Below are positions 45,239-56,530 of a stretch of DNA of 64,000 nt, one piece after another. Both the position numbers and the translations under genes were made by a program. How positions within the stretch are numbered: the stretch's first letter is position 1; every line of letters begins with the position of its first letter. Source of the DNA: Gnetum montanum (lineage: Eukaryota; Streptophyta; Gnetopsida; Gnetales; Gnetaceae); the NCBI GenBank assembly GCA_015680685.1, contig MNCI01030356.1, positions 170,159 to 234,158 of the forward strand, in the 5' to 3' direction. Under the pieces are notes generated by a model. The model did no database searches. It was not told the DNA's origin and saw nothing but the letters and a program-made list of their open reading frames with translations.

Positions 45239-45676
45239 ATGGCCCCTAGAAGAGGACAACAAGGAGGACCTTCTTAAGGTGCAATTGAATGCCCAAGGGG
45301 AGGCTAAGGCCAAGGACCTCATGCAAAACATGCAAAGCAACAGGCATGATCATTCAACATTTATCACAAAACTCTTGTCACTGCACAATCTAGCCAAGAA
45401 AAAGGTGGAGAGGTCAAGGCCCAAGCCTATGAAGAGGATTGACAGCCATTTGTGGCATGGCATGTTAAGGCCATTCAAGTGTTTCCACAGCTACCGTGTC
45501 CATGGGAAGTGCCAACTCCATCAAACATTGGAACATCAGCATGGACAGCTCATAATCCCTGAACCATAGAGGAAAAACTCCAAGCACTCCTTTAGAACCA
45601 TCAAATTCCAAAACCTGGAGCATAAGATAAGGGGAAGTGACCCATGGAGGAACCATCGCCACCTAGAATCGCATGA
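45239..45676 (+). pseudogene. ORF-X deletion derivative of element C (146 codons, in frame)
   Basis: ATG 45239 follows an acceptor-like gattatag. The N-terminus MAPRRGQQGGPS and the stretch TLVTAQS match ORF-X of B. The sequence then jumps directly to the C-terminal region (AYEEDRQPF, QLPCPWEVPTPSNIG, EEKLQALL, IPKPGA) and ends at TGA 45674-45676. About 2.3 kb, including the GEWYLGETY region and the coiled coil, is missing, yet both ends stay in one frame. Several nonsense codons are present. The retained tail is the best-preserved copy of the LPCPWEVP motif. Confidence 0.7.
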
Positions 45677-45853
45677 GTTCCAACAAAATTTTTTCTATTT
45701 TTAATTTTGTGTCTATGTCCCAATTTTGTTGTATTCATCTCTCCACTGTGGCATGAATAAATTCCTAGTCAATTAATAATCCCATACCTATCCGGTGTGT
45801 AATCAATTGGGCTTGTTCTCATTTTGTTTGACTCGAGGATGAGTTTTCATTTA

Positions 45854-45865
45854 GTTGTGGGGGTA
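45854..45865 (+). other. Polypurine tract of element C
   Basis: gttgtgggggta immediately before the 3' LTR. Confidence 0.85.
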
Positions 45866-46727
45866 TGATGAACCATGATTTGTTAGGCTCCCATATCAGA
45901 CCCGCAATATCGAGTATGTGATATCATGACCTGGCTAACTATATCAGATACACAACATTGTGACTCCTATGTAAGCCTATAAATACACATTTGGGCACAC
46001 AAGAAGGGGGAGTTAGAAGTTAGTGTTAGAATAGAGTCTTTTTTGTTCCTTTTTAGTTCATCTCAACTCTTTCCCTAGTGCATGCCCATAGTGTGATGAT
46101 TGTAATTGTACGAAACCTTTATTCAAGTGTGACATACTTGGACACACATATGACTGGCAATAAAGATCGAGATTACTCCATCATTGCAGCATTCACTTAG
46201 TTTTAATTGCTTAACTGTTATTGTTATTTATTGCTTTTTAATTAATGTTTCTTTACCTTCCTTTACTATCCTTGTTATTAAACACAGAATGAGTATGACT
46301 TAATCACGAGCATTTAAGTGTGACTACTTGGTAACCTAGTAGCGTATCTAGGAGTGCTCAAGTAATATAAGCTTGGTAATCCCAGAAGTAGTACATGAGG
46401 TCCAAGATGTGTACAGATAATTAATGACAAATGCTCATCACACTTAGGCTAGCTTAGATCCTCTTCTCCCACTCTCTCTTAGCTTAAAACAAAGTTATTT
46501 TCCATTGCTTCTAGGAGTAGCACTATCTTAGGACCACATCATATACCTCACTTTGGACTAAACCATACATGAAAAGAAAATACTAGTCTAGGTGGGAAGA
46601 TAGCGAACTATGATCAACATGTACCTATCTAGATACCACAACTAGCCTGTTTGTAGACTTCAACTGGATCGTGCGTGAACACTCGTATTCGTATGGTTGA
46701 GTGTAGGGGGTACCTCGCCACTCATCA
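45866..46727 (+). repeat. 3' LTR of element C
   Basis: Begins TGATGAACCATG and ends ACTCATCA. The U3 has gcaatatcgagtatgtgata and tatatcagatacacaaca, then TATA box cctataaataca near 45979. AATAAA in gcaataaagatcgag is conserved. Confidence 0.9.
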
Positions 46728-47560
46728 ACATGCTATAAATCTAGGAAAAATATTATTTTGTTATATATTAATATCTTATTATTATTATTTAATTTTATTT
46801 AATTCAAATGTAAATATCTTTATTTCTAGATGTCTGATTGAGATGAAACAAGTGTCGTTGGAAACATACTTTTGTGTACTTTTTAATGTTACAACTAGTT
46901 GAATTCTTTGGCATCTACATTTTTGTGGCTATGTTAATTTTTATTATTATTTAAATTAATTTTATTAAATAATTTACATAATTATTAAGAACTTTTGCTA
47001 CACTAAGTTGATCTATTGTATTTATGGTTCAAATTGATAACTTTTATTTATTTTATAGATACTTCTTGAATTATTAAATAAAAGTTAGATCCTTGGGGTT
47101 TTGCAGCAATTCTATTAGTAATTTCTAGGATTTTATAGAAAATTAATATATGTGTTATAATTAGGGTGTTTAGGTAGAGGATAGTAATTATTGAAGGGTA
47201 GTAGGTAGTGGATAGATGTAGGAAATATAGGTAGTTTATCTCATGGTATAGGGAGTAGTGTGTTAGGCTATTGGTATTTTTATAAAAGGTGGTAGGTCTT
47301 AAGGACATAAGTAGTGTGTAGTGTGGTGTTTCTTTTAAGGATATCATCTTCTCAAACTCAAGATTAGGTCTACTACCTTCAACTCTTAACCAATTATAAT
47401 CCCCCTGTTCTAACAAAGTAAATAATACCTCCTAACAACTAACATGCTACCTAAGAATGTATGACATTAATACTTAATATACCTAACAAACTAATACCAT
47501 ATGTCCTTTTATAAGGGGAAGTTTTGAATCCAAAAATAGTTTTTTTAATCATATTGACCA
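46728..47560. other. AT-rich sequence between elements C and E
   Basis: No gene supported. The minus-strand open frame at 47048-47416 is low-complexity Tyr/Thr/Leu/Ile-rich and likely random. Phrases such as ctaacaaa(g/c)taa and taatacctcctaac recur here and near 63250-63370, suggesting that elements C-F sit in one older repeat type. Confidence 0.3.
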
Positions 47561-47569
47561 CAAGACATA

Positions 47570-47661
47570 TAGGAAAATTAGAAATTTGTAACTCAATATT
47601 GTCCACTAGATTCAAATTTAAAACTTGGAGTTTTTAAATCAAGAGTCTTACTACTAACAAC
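47570..47661 (-). repeat. tRNA-derived SINE-like copy 1
   Basis: The minus strand from 47661 reads gttgttagtagtaagactct, then a Thr/Phe-rich AT stretch with aaatttgaatctag (B-box-like) and ggacaatattgagttacaaa. It parallels copy 2 at 47745-47832 over about 90 bp. The A box is mutated. Confidence 0.45.
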
Positions 47662-47744
47662 ATATACATTTTATAGACTAAATTTTAGGGATTTTGGAAT
47701 CCTAAAATAAGTGTAATATAAATACACCCTCATATATATAATTC

Positions 47745-47832
47745 AATTAGAACTTTATAACTCAACATTACCCACCAAAAACAAACCCATAACCTAGAGC
47801 TTTCAAATCAAGAGTTTTACCACTAGGCTAAC
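47745..47832 (-). repeat. tRNA-derived SINE-like copy 2
   Basis: The minus strand from 47832 begins gttagcctagtggtaaaact. TAGCCTAGTGG is a perfect pol III A-box match (TRGYNNARNGG). It is followed by ctctaggttatgggtttg (weak B box) and ggtgggtaatgttgagtt. This matches the tRNA-like head of plant SINEs. The two copies lie 168-171 bp apart in the same orientation. The 3' tail could not be defined. Confidence 0.5.
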
Positions 47833-48025
47833 ATCTCACTATTATGTTTTACAATTAAATTTTGATCCATATATCCTAACAAAGTAATAATAACCCCCCA
47901 ATAACTAGCATAGCATTAATGCCACCATTATTGAACCCATAACTTTTACCACCCTTGAAAAAATTCTATAAAATATTGTACAAGCTCTAACGAAATCTTG
48001 TATTCTTCCATGGACTAATACCTAC

Positions 48026-48842
48026 TAATGAGTCATGTTTTGTAGGGCTTAGATATTAGACACAATGCTGGGTATCCAATATTGAGGCACAAACTTTGAT
48101 GTTGAGGATCTGATACCACCTCTTCTATGCATGCCTATAAATACCACACTTGGATGCATAGTTGAGATAGAGAAAAATAGAGAAGATAGAGTTAGATTCA
48201 TGAATTTTTTATTTCAAGTTCTATTAGTTTCAATGCATGCCCACAATGTGATGTTAAGTGATTGTATATCATCCTTATTTAAGTGTGATATACTTGGACA
48301 TGTTACATGTTCAGCAATAAATATCGATATTACTTCCATCATTACATCATCTAGTTAGCTCTATTATTTCTTTTACTTAAATGTTTACTGTTTTCCTTGG
48401 TTAATGTTTTCATGTATTGTTATTTATTCCTATCATTAAGAAAAATGAGTATGACTAATTGTGAGTGATTAAGTGTAATTACTTGGTAATCCCAATGGTT
48501 GTTACACAAAGTCCAAGGCATGTGCGAATGGTCAGGGATAGATACTCATCACACATAGGCTAGTTAGGCTTTACCTTCTATCATTAATTAGATTAGACAA
48601 TTAATTTCCTTATCATCATTAGGAGTAGCTTAGGGCCAAACAACATCAAGGATCATATGCCTCACTCTGGACTAAACCATATGTGACAAAGCTACCACTA
48701 GTCCAACTAGGAAGATAATGAACTATGATCAAGACATAACAATTTAGATGCACAACTAGTGCCATCAATAGAATTTAACTATATCATGCATAAACACTTG
48801 TGATTCGTATGGTTGTATGTAGGGGTACCTTGCTACTCATCA
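48026..48842 (+). repeat. 5' LTR of element E
   Basis: It starts TAATGAGTCATG (canonical TGATGAGTCATG) and ends ACTCATCA. U3 carries tgctgggtatccaatattg and a gatgttgaggatctgata repeat, then TATA box cctataaatacc near 48130. AATAAA in gcaataaatatcgat near 48314. Confidence 0.82.
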
Positions 48843-48843
48843 T

Positions 48844-48862
48844 TGACACTGTTGCCAGGGAT
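48844..48862 (+). other. Primer-binding site, tRNA-Asp type (element E)
   Basis: TGaCaCtGTTGCCaGGGAt, five changes from the tRNA-Asp complement. Confidence 0.65.
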
Positions 48863-48967
48863 GGTGCTAGTTATCTAGATTAGTTATATCATACATGATC
48901 ATTGTAAACATATTAATGATATATTTTTTAGAAAATACTAAATGACACACATCATTAACTAAAAGCA

Positions 48968-50600
48968 ATGTCTCTTTCACAAGGAAGTGATAATGCGTTG
49001 TATGGTGAGAACATTCATTAGAGAACTAATGAGATATATGTTGAGGATAATTGAAGTGACCAATTTCATGTAGGGGTTTGATATGTTCATGACCACCTTA
49101 ATGACACTAAAAAACTACATTCATCTAAGGAATACAACCCTAGAGGACCTAAAGTAACTCCTAGATCAGGGGAGGTATCAACACCTACGACCTCCTCAAA
49201 ACCTAGAAAAGATAAATCAAGGGACCCTGGGGAACACCATAGAAGCCATGGCAATCATCCTAGTTCATCATCTTCATCTTCCTCTTCAACATCTATTTCT
49301 AACAAAGATGAATGTAGGCGTAGAGATAAAGCTCCACTATGGGGTTGAAATAAACATACGAAATGAAGTGATGGAAAAAATCAAAGACATCAAAATGAAC
49401 ATAGAAAAAATCATCACAATAAAATGAATAGAAATATAAATTTTCATCACAACATGTCTAATGATGATGAACCCTTATTGGTCACTAAGATCCTGATGTA
49501 GATCACATAGGTAAAATTCCCCACAAGCATTGTAAGGAAAGTCACCTAATAAGCTTGATATGAATAATATCCCTAAATTTGCATAAGGCTATGATTTGGA
49601 TCCACAACATCATCTACAAGCCTTTCATGATGCATGTGTGTTATACAACATTGAAAGTGGATGGAAAAATCTTAAGCTCTTTCCTAGGACACTAATTGAT
49701 AAATCTAAAGTGTGGTATAGATCGATGAAACCAAATTCAATCTCACGATGGTTCACAATGTTATAACTCTTCAACGAGAAATACCAACGCTATGTGAGGG
49801 TGTCCCACCTGAGGAGACAGATCCAAGGATGGAAAGAAGAACAATGTGAACCCTTGGACATGGTCCTAGATAGATATTATACTCTACTAAATAGATGTCC
49901 AAGCCATGGTTTCTTTGAGGAAGAGCAAATTTTCCATATCATAGATGGGCTTCATAATGAAATGAGGGAGATCCTTGGGATGTATTCTCAAGGTTGATTA
50001 TATGGGCTACAAACCCATCAGATCCATGAGTTAATTGAGTGTGTGGAAAAAGAAGAAGGAGAGCTATGTAAATGAGAGAATGTTAAGAAATATCATTGGG
50101 ACCCAGCTCTCAAAAGAAGAAGGTCCACATCTATGATGAGGAGAAAGAGGCTATTCTCAATAAGGTGATCCCACAACAAACCTTATGGATACAAAAGTCT
50201 ATTGATGAACTTGAAGTAAAGTTTGATAGGAAATCAAAGTGGGTAAATGAGAAAGTTATAACTTTTGTAGAAACCATAGAGGAGAAGGTAACACAAAATG
50301 AACTAGGCAATCATGGTAAATGGAAGAAGAAGAACCAAGAAAGAGCTATGAACACTTATTGGAAAATAGGGAAAATGACTGAAGAAAACAAGGCTCTAGA
50401 CTCAACCATAAACAAAGATGATGGATGTGAAATCTACATATATGACCATCTAAAGGGCTATTGTCTAGTCATGTTGCATTTACATGAGTATTGGGCTTTT
50501 GCATTAAATCCCAAGTTCGTAGAGAAGCACATGCCTAAGAAATTACCTTTTTCACAAGGTAATTATAGAAAATCCTACACCCAATCATACTATCTTTGGA
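48968..50600 (+). pseudogene. gag of element E, part before the element F insertion
   Basis: ATG 48968 gives MSLSQGSDNALYG, matching B gag. Ser-rich and His/Lys/Asn/Arg-rich stretches follow. The gag core reads LFPRTLIDKSKVWYRSMKP (about 49680-49735), VSHLRRQIQGWKEEQ, LDMVLDRYYTLLNRCPSHGF and DGLHNEMREILGMYSQG (49794-49997). A nucleocapsid-like segment with YDHLKGYC lies near 50440. Frameshifts lie near 49750 and 50050. The 222-codon stretch at 50096-50764 runs past the insertion point into element F, so its end is an accident. Confidence 0.8.
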
Positions 50601-51452
50601 TGATGAAACACATTTTTTCATCTGCTCTGACATCAAGTTTCCAATGTTGGAGCTATGACATCAAGTATCTGATGTTAGAGTCCAGATGCAATGTTAGGTA
50701 TCCAACATCAGGGGGTATATGTTGGCCTATAAATATAGCACCTAGGCTTCTAACTTGGCATTAGTTTTTGAGTTAGTTTATAATTAGAGTCGTGAAGCTC
50801 TTGTAGTTTATTCTCTCTAGAGTTAGAATATTTTTTGAGTGCTCACAAAGCGAGTCTAAGTGTGTATGGTTCTTTATTTGAGCACTGATGTACCTAATGT
50901 GATGGAAATAAAAATGAACTCTTTTTACAATCCTTGCAACATTGAGAATAGATTAGTATTTCCTTTAATGCAATTTACTTTCATGCACTTTACTTTAATG
51001 TATTTAAATTAAGCAATATATTTCCAGTTGTTAATGAACATAAGCATGATCACTTCAAGCATACATAGAGTACTTGGTAACCCAGCAACGCTTAATGTTT
51101 GGTGGCCCAGTAGAACTATATGTGTTTAGGAAAGTGGGATGGTCACTTGTGTTAGGCTAGATAAGTAGTAAATGAATTAGATTCTAAATTACTCCCCTTT
51201 TCATTCTTATTGTAGGTGATTACATTGATAAAACATAAAATGATAAAAATCATGTACCTCAATCACACTTAAACCATACCCTTGAGCCTCACAAGTGTAG
51301 TTAGGAGGACAACGAATGTTCTTAATGCCCATTTCACTTCCTAAAGAAACTAGTGTATTAGAGAACTATAGGTCCATAGAATTCAATTGGATCATGTGTA
51401 ATTGACTTAGTGATTCGTATGGTTGGGCATAGGGATACCTCGCTGCTCATCA
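50601..51452 (+). repeat. 5' LTR of element F
   Basis: Begins TGATGAAACACA and ends GCTCATCA. U3 carries aatgttaggtatccaacatc and related gatgtt/aacatc palindromes, then TATA box cctataaatatag near 50726. Confidence 0.92.
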
Positions 51453-51453
51453 T

Positions 51454-51472
51454 TGGCGTCATTGTCATGTGG
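51454..51472 (+). other. Primer-binding site, tRNA-Asp type, degenerate (element F)
   Basis: TGGCGtCaTTGtCatGtGg keeps TGGCG and about 13 of 19 positions of the tRNA-Asp complement. Confidence 0.6.
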
Positions 51473-51606
51473 TTGTTTCATTTGCTATCTAGGACCTATT
51501 GAAAAGTATTTAAATCATTGAAATAAACCTTAGAGTCATATCACATCTTAAGATTACTACAACACTATTTAGAAGCACACTATGATTTTTATTTTTCTAA
51601 CATAAA

Positions 51607-54240
51607 ATGTCTTCTTATCATAGGAGCGATTCTCTACTCGAGTCTGATAAAGATTATCAACTAGTGCCTCAATAGTATCAAATTGTATATACTCATCCTA
51701 ATGAGTATGTACCAAACTACACCTTCATCCTACACTAGGATGAATAGATATGGTGGCATGACATGGAGGGAAACATTATGTTGCTGCTTGATCAATTTGT
51801 TCTTGCAATGCTCCACCAAATTCTTGTATGATGGGATCTCTAAGAACATCATGCTAAGTATATTGTGGAAAATATTGATGTTAGGGATTATCATCCCACT
51901 GAAGCATAACATCTGTAGATCAAGAACTAGAACAACACTATGAATCTTTGAAGGGAAAAAGATTTAATGATTCTCCATTCCTATTATACCAACAAGCTAG
52001 TGGAGAACCCTTCTTTGGGGATTTTCCATTCAATCAAATTTCTCTTTCTGACTTCGATGAAGGAGGCCAAAACCAAAACTTGCAATCCATAATTTACAAT
52101 CCTGGTTCTGGTAAAAATGGATCCAATGACAAAGAAGGATTTGGAGGGGCAATTCAAGGCAAGGATGTGGGCAAAAAGCAAGATCAAGATCATGGTTGTG
52201 ATCATTGAAGAGGTGGTAGAAGGCACCCTGGTGATGTTGGTTCTCCTTCCTCTTCTCCTTCGTCATCATCATCTTCTTCTTCTAGCTCTTATTGTGATTG
52301 TAGGAGAAGAGACCATGATGGAGGTGATAAAAATAAATGAAATGACCAATGAGACCAAAATGATTGAAAGGACCATCAAGAAAGGCAAGATCAAGGGTGC
52401 AGACATTCAAGAGAGGCACATCACCATGAATTAAGGGGTAGTAGAGGCATCATAGGCACCATGATCAAGGCCTCCATGAGCCTTTGCTTACTTCCTAAAG
52501 TATGCTTAATATTGTAGAGGTAGTAAGAATTCCAATAAGGCATATGAAAGATAGTCAAATCAAAAGGTTATACATGAACAATATTCCTCAATTTGAAGGG
52601 GTATATAACTCTGATTCACATAACCATCTTCAAGTTTTTCAAGATGCATGTGCCTTGCAGAACATAGAGAATGAGTGGAAAAAACCTAAGTTGTTTCCTA
52701 GGATACTCATCAAAAAAGCAGAGAACTGGTACCAGTCCTTAGAGTTGGAATATATCAAATGGTGGAGTACCACGCTTGAATTATTTAATGATAAATATCA
52801 AACATTCTCCAGAGTGTTCAACTTGAGAAGGAAAATCCAAGGATGAAAACAAGCAACACGTAAACCCTTGGATGCCGCCATCAGCTGATACTATTCTTTG
52901 ATGCACAAATGTCCTATCCATAGTTATTCTTAGTTGGATCAACTTCACTAGATAGGCTTCAATTAGAAACAAGGAGAACCCTTGGTGTCTATGCCCAAGG
53001 GTGATTGTCAGAATTAAGTGCTTGTTAGATACAAAGATTAATAGAGTAGGTAGATAAAGACGAGGGTGAACTAAGAAAAAGAGAAAGTGTAGAAGAGTAC
53101 AACCATGATCCTTTCATTCATAAGAGGGAGGTTTGATTCTATGATAATGAGGATGAATATGCATTTGATGAGGTGGTGCATGGAAAAACCTTGTCACTCC
53201 AAAAATTTCAATTTGAACTTATGACAAAGGTTGATTAGTTATGGAACTCCATGGATAGTAGATTCCAAGCTATCCTTAAAATTGTTGAGAAGTTCAAAGA
53301 ATAAGGTAGTGATCATGAGTGCAGGAGGTGCAAGGAAGTTGAACGTGCCTATGAAAAAAGTAAGGGCAAAATTGCTGTGATAGAAGAGGTTGTGAAAAGT
53401 GAATCAGATGATGATCGTGAGTGTGACGTTTATCAGTATGAACATATTAAGGGATGTTGCCCCATTGTGTCACATCTACAAGAGTCTCAGGTGTATTCTT
53501 TAAATCCATGACTAACGCAAAGGAAAACATGCAAAACATTACCTTATCCTTAAGGTAATTTTAGGCAGTTTCACTAGAAATAACCATATTATCCAAGTGG
53601 AGCTCCACCACAACCATATGAGCAATATCAAAAATGTTAGCAAATACAATCATGGACACTGGCACCACTAAGGCAATAGTACCCTTATTGATAACCTAAT
53701 CCATATGGTTATTACGTTCAGCAACCACTATCTCCACATGACTCCTCCAATCATGTTTCTACTTTTCAACCTCACTAACATCCTTTTAATTATTATTGAA
53801 CTCATTTTGCACATGAAAGAAGGGATACTATCTCTTACCCTTATCCTCCTCCTATCCTTACACATGTTCCTCCTCTAGTCTCACAGCTACCACCTACTCC
53901 ACCTATGCAAGATGAACTACTAGCTCAACTACNTTCCTCTAGTCTCACAACTACCACCTACTCCACCTATGCAAGATGAACTACTAGCTCAACTACAACA
54001 ACATAATGCTACTAGGGTTTTTAACCTATAATCGATTTATCAATCAAATGGGTCAAATAATCAATCAAAGAAAAGACCTTTCTTTTAACCCTATAGTCCA
54101 CCTAAGCCTTCACATACATCGGCAATTCACAACCCTACTCCTACATCTTCCTTGGTATCCAATACCTTCGAGTCCCCTTCAAACCAAAATCTACCTAGGA
54201 TCTATACTGTCATGCTTACTCATACTGTATATGATTAGAT
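51607..54240 (+). pseudogene. gag of element F
   Basis: ATG 51607 gives MSSYHRSDSLLESD, parallel to MSSSSHKST in D. The region EYVPNYTFI and WHDMEGNIML parallels D residues after its first stop. The gag core at 52502-52846 reads NNIPQFEGVYN, FQDACALQNIENEW and LFPRILIKKAENWYQS. The zinc knuckle is damaged (CDVYQYEHIKGC, second Cys to Tyr) near 53430. A Pro/Gln/Tyr-rich tail follows. Many frameshifts. An assembly duplication lies at 53871-53996. Confidence 0.78.
53871..53996. other. 62-bp direct duplication around N at 53933 (assembly join)
   Basis: 53871-53932 and 53935-53996 differ at one base (tcacag against tcacaa). The mismatch suggests either a sequencing error or collapse of two alleles or copies at the contig end. 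Confidence 0.8.
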
Positions 54241-54724
54241 CCATGCTGGAAACCTTCCCAGGAAATTAATCGATCTTATAAGTCCTCTAATTTATTTGCA
54301 AATTGCTAGGAATGAACTGTGCAAGGCTCTTCTCTATTCAGGCTCTGATGTCAATTTAATTTTCCATGAGATGTACACTGCATGGAACCTACCTCCTCTT
54401 AAGAAAAGCAACATAAGATTAGAATTGGTAGACCAATCCATCATTGTTCCATTGGGACTGGTGAAAGACATTGTGACCACTATCTGTGGGTGGTCTTATC
54501 TTGCTAATTTCTTAGTAATCAAAGTGGAGAACTGCAAAGGATATTTCCCAATCATCATGGGAAGGGCATGGCTGAGCATTGTTGATGTAAGGATGGGCAT
54601 CAGAGATCTTTCCTTAGAAATATTCAAAGAAAATGCATTTAAAAAGATCGAGAAGGAGAGAGTTCCATGCATTACATACAGTAATATTGGGTGTAATTGT
54701 GTGCAGAAGCTCTGGGCCATGAAG
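54241..54724 (+). pseudogene. Aspartic protease region of element F, active-site Asp replaced
   Basis: ALLYSGSDVNLIFHEMY aligns with AFLDLGSNVKLISQEMY of D. The catalytic Asp is Tyr. RLELVDQS, PLGLVKDIV and PIIMGRAWLSIVDVRMG follow. Open for 143 codons (54296-54727). Confidence 0.8.
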
Positions 54725-55199
54725 TAAGCATCTATTTATGTATGCAAGTAGTGTGCACCAGAAGCAGAAATTCAAAGGTATATGTATGTAGCAATCACAA
54801 AATAGGAGGGCACCCAGTGGTTGACCATTGATTCTAAAAGTAGCATACTTTGCATGGAACCGACTGAGAGCCAGACATGTGCATATGTCACAAGCATAGA
54901 TGAACTTGAGCAAGTTCATCACTAACTCTCTGATGACACAAATGATGATACCCACTGGGAAGAATTGGAAATTCCTAAAAATTTTAAACAAGATCCCCTT
55001 AAAATAAAAATGCTACTAGCTAGAATGGAATATGTGTTTTTGAAAAATGGGAAGCTAGTCATAATCAATGCAAATCTTGCTCCAGAATATGAAAAGATAC
55101 GATTGAAGGTAGTTGAAAAATGGTAAGCAAATTTTGCTTGGTCATATCCTAAACTAATAGGGATTGATCCAAGGATATGCCAGCATTGCATCTACACTA

Positions 55200-56530
55200 A
55201 TATGACCATGAAGCTAAAAAGATAGCCATAGAGGTGATTGAGCCCCAAACTAAAGCAGATTATCAAAGAGGAAATTGAGCAACTCCTCAAGGTGGGGTTC
55301 ATTTATCCCATTGAGGATAGTGAGTGGGTTAGTCCACTCGTGATTGTGCTAAGGAAAGTAGGCAAGTGGAAAGCCTACATCAATTTCAGGCTACTAAATA
55401 TTGCAACATTCAAATATCATTTTCTATTGCCATTTGTGGATCAGGTGCTAGACACAATATCTGGGCATTGCTACTATAGTTTCGTAGATGGTTATAGTGG
55501 CTATAACCAAATTCAAATTGCACCAAAGGACTAAGCAAAGATAATGTTCATGAGTCCTTGGGGGACTTTTGCATATCACAAGATGTCATTTGTCTATGCA
55601 ATGCTCTTGATACATTCTAACACCTAGTTCTAAGCATTTTTCAATAGCAGATTGGTAGTGGTGTGGAAGTCCTCATGGATGACTTTTCCACTTATGGAGC
55701 TACATTTGAGCAAGCCCTAGACCATCTTGAGAAATTACTAAAATGCTATGTTAAAACCAACTTATGGCTGAATTTTCAAACAAAATCACTTAATGGTCTA
55801 GGAGGGCATTGTATTGGGGCATAGAATATCACAAGTAGGAATTGAGGTAGACCGTGAGAAAATAAGGGTCATCCAAGGAATAACTCGTCAACCATAAACT
55901 TTCAAAGATCAATCATTCCTNGTGAGAAAATAAGGGTCATCCAAGGAATAACTCGTCAACCATAAACTTTCAAAGATCAATCATTCCTTGGACATAATGG
56001 CTACTACTAGAAATTCATAGAGAATTTCTCTAAGATTTCAAAATCATTAGTGGAGCTAACAAAGAAAGATGCTTCCTTTGTCTAGACTATGGAATGTGAA
56101 AAAGCATTCCAACAGCTAAAGGAGAAACTTGTAGAAACTCCAATCCTACAAGTACTTGACTGGTCTAGATCATTTCATATCATGATGGATGCATCAAATT
56201 ATTCCTTGGGAGCTATGCTTATGTAGTTAGATAATAAGAAATGTCCATATTACATCCACTAAGCTAGCCAAAGCATTGTTAGTGCACAACTGAACTACAC
56301 CACTACAAAAAAAGAATTGATGGTGGGGGTGTTTGCTCTAGAAAATTTTAGACATTATGTGCTTGGATACAAGGTGTTTGTGCACACAAATCATAGTGCC
56401 ATCTACTTCTTGATGAACAAATAAACAGTGAGCTCTCGTGTCATATAATGGCTGGTGATCTTACAGGAATTCAATCTTACGATCTAAGAAGGTGGTCACT
56501 GATCACTTGTCTCGATTGCGATGGGATGAC
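55200..56530 (+). pseudogene. Reverse transcriptase and RNase H of element F
   Basis: RT: EEIEQLLKVGFIYP, WVSPLVIVLRK, INFRLLN (RVCIDF changed to KAYINF), FVDGYSGYNQI, then a stop. The catalytic LMDDF is intact near 55671-55685, with the thumb following in broken frames. RNase H: MMDASNYSLGAML, TTKKELMV and HTNHSAI, where the last catalytic Asp is Asn. An N join with duplication (55854-55988) lies between them. Confidence 0.82.
55854..55988. other. 67-bp direct duplication around N at 55921 (assembly join)
   Basis: 55854-55920 and 55922-55988 are identical. It adds 68 bases to the element F pol region and changes the frame. Confidence 0.85.

Larger units (their letters stand above)
30623..46727 (+). 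mobile_element. Element C: B-type non-autonomous element, split by element D
   Basis: The flanks are gcatg and acatg, a TSD with one mismatch. LTRs are 811 bp (5') and 862 bp (3'). The interior, excluding element D (31828-41753), holds a tRNA-Asp-type PBS, gag in two halves, the linker with the stem-loop motif, an internally deleted ORF-X and a PPT. No pol. It is close to element B over gag and linker, but lacks about 580 bp of B's linker, including the internal promoter block. Confidence 0.9.

Noticed and set aside
47048-47416. Minus-strand frame of 122 codons as a membrane protein gene
   Set aside because: Its Tyr/Thr/Ile/Leu composition reflects AT-rich low-complexity DNA; no start context or homologue is recognised.
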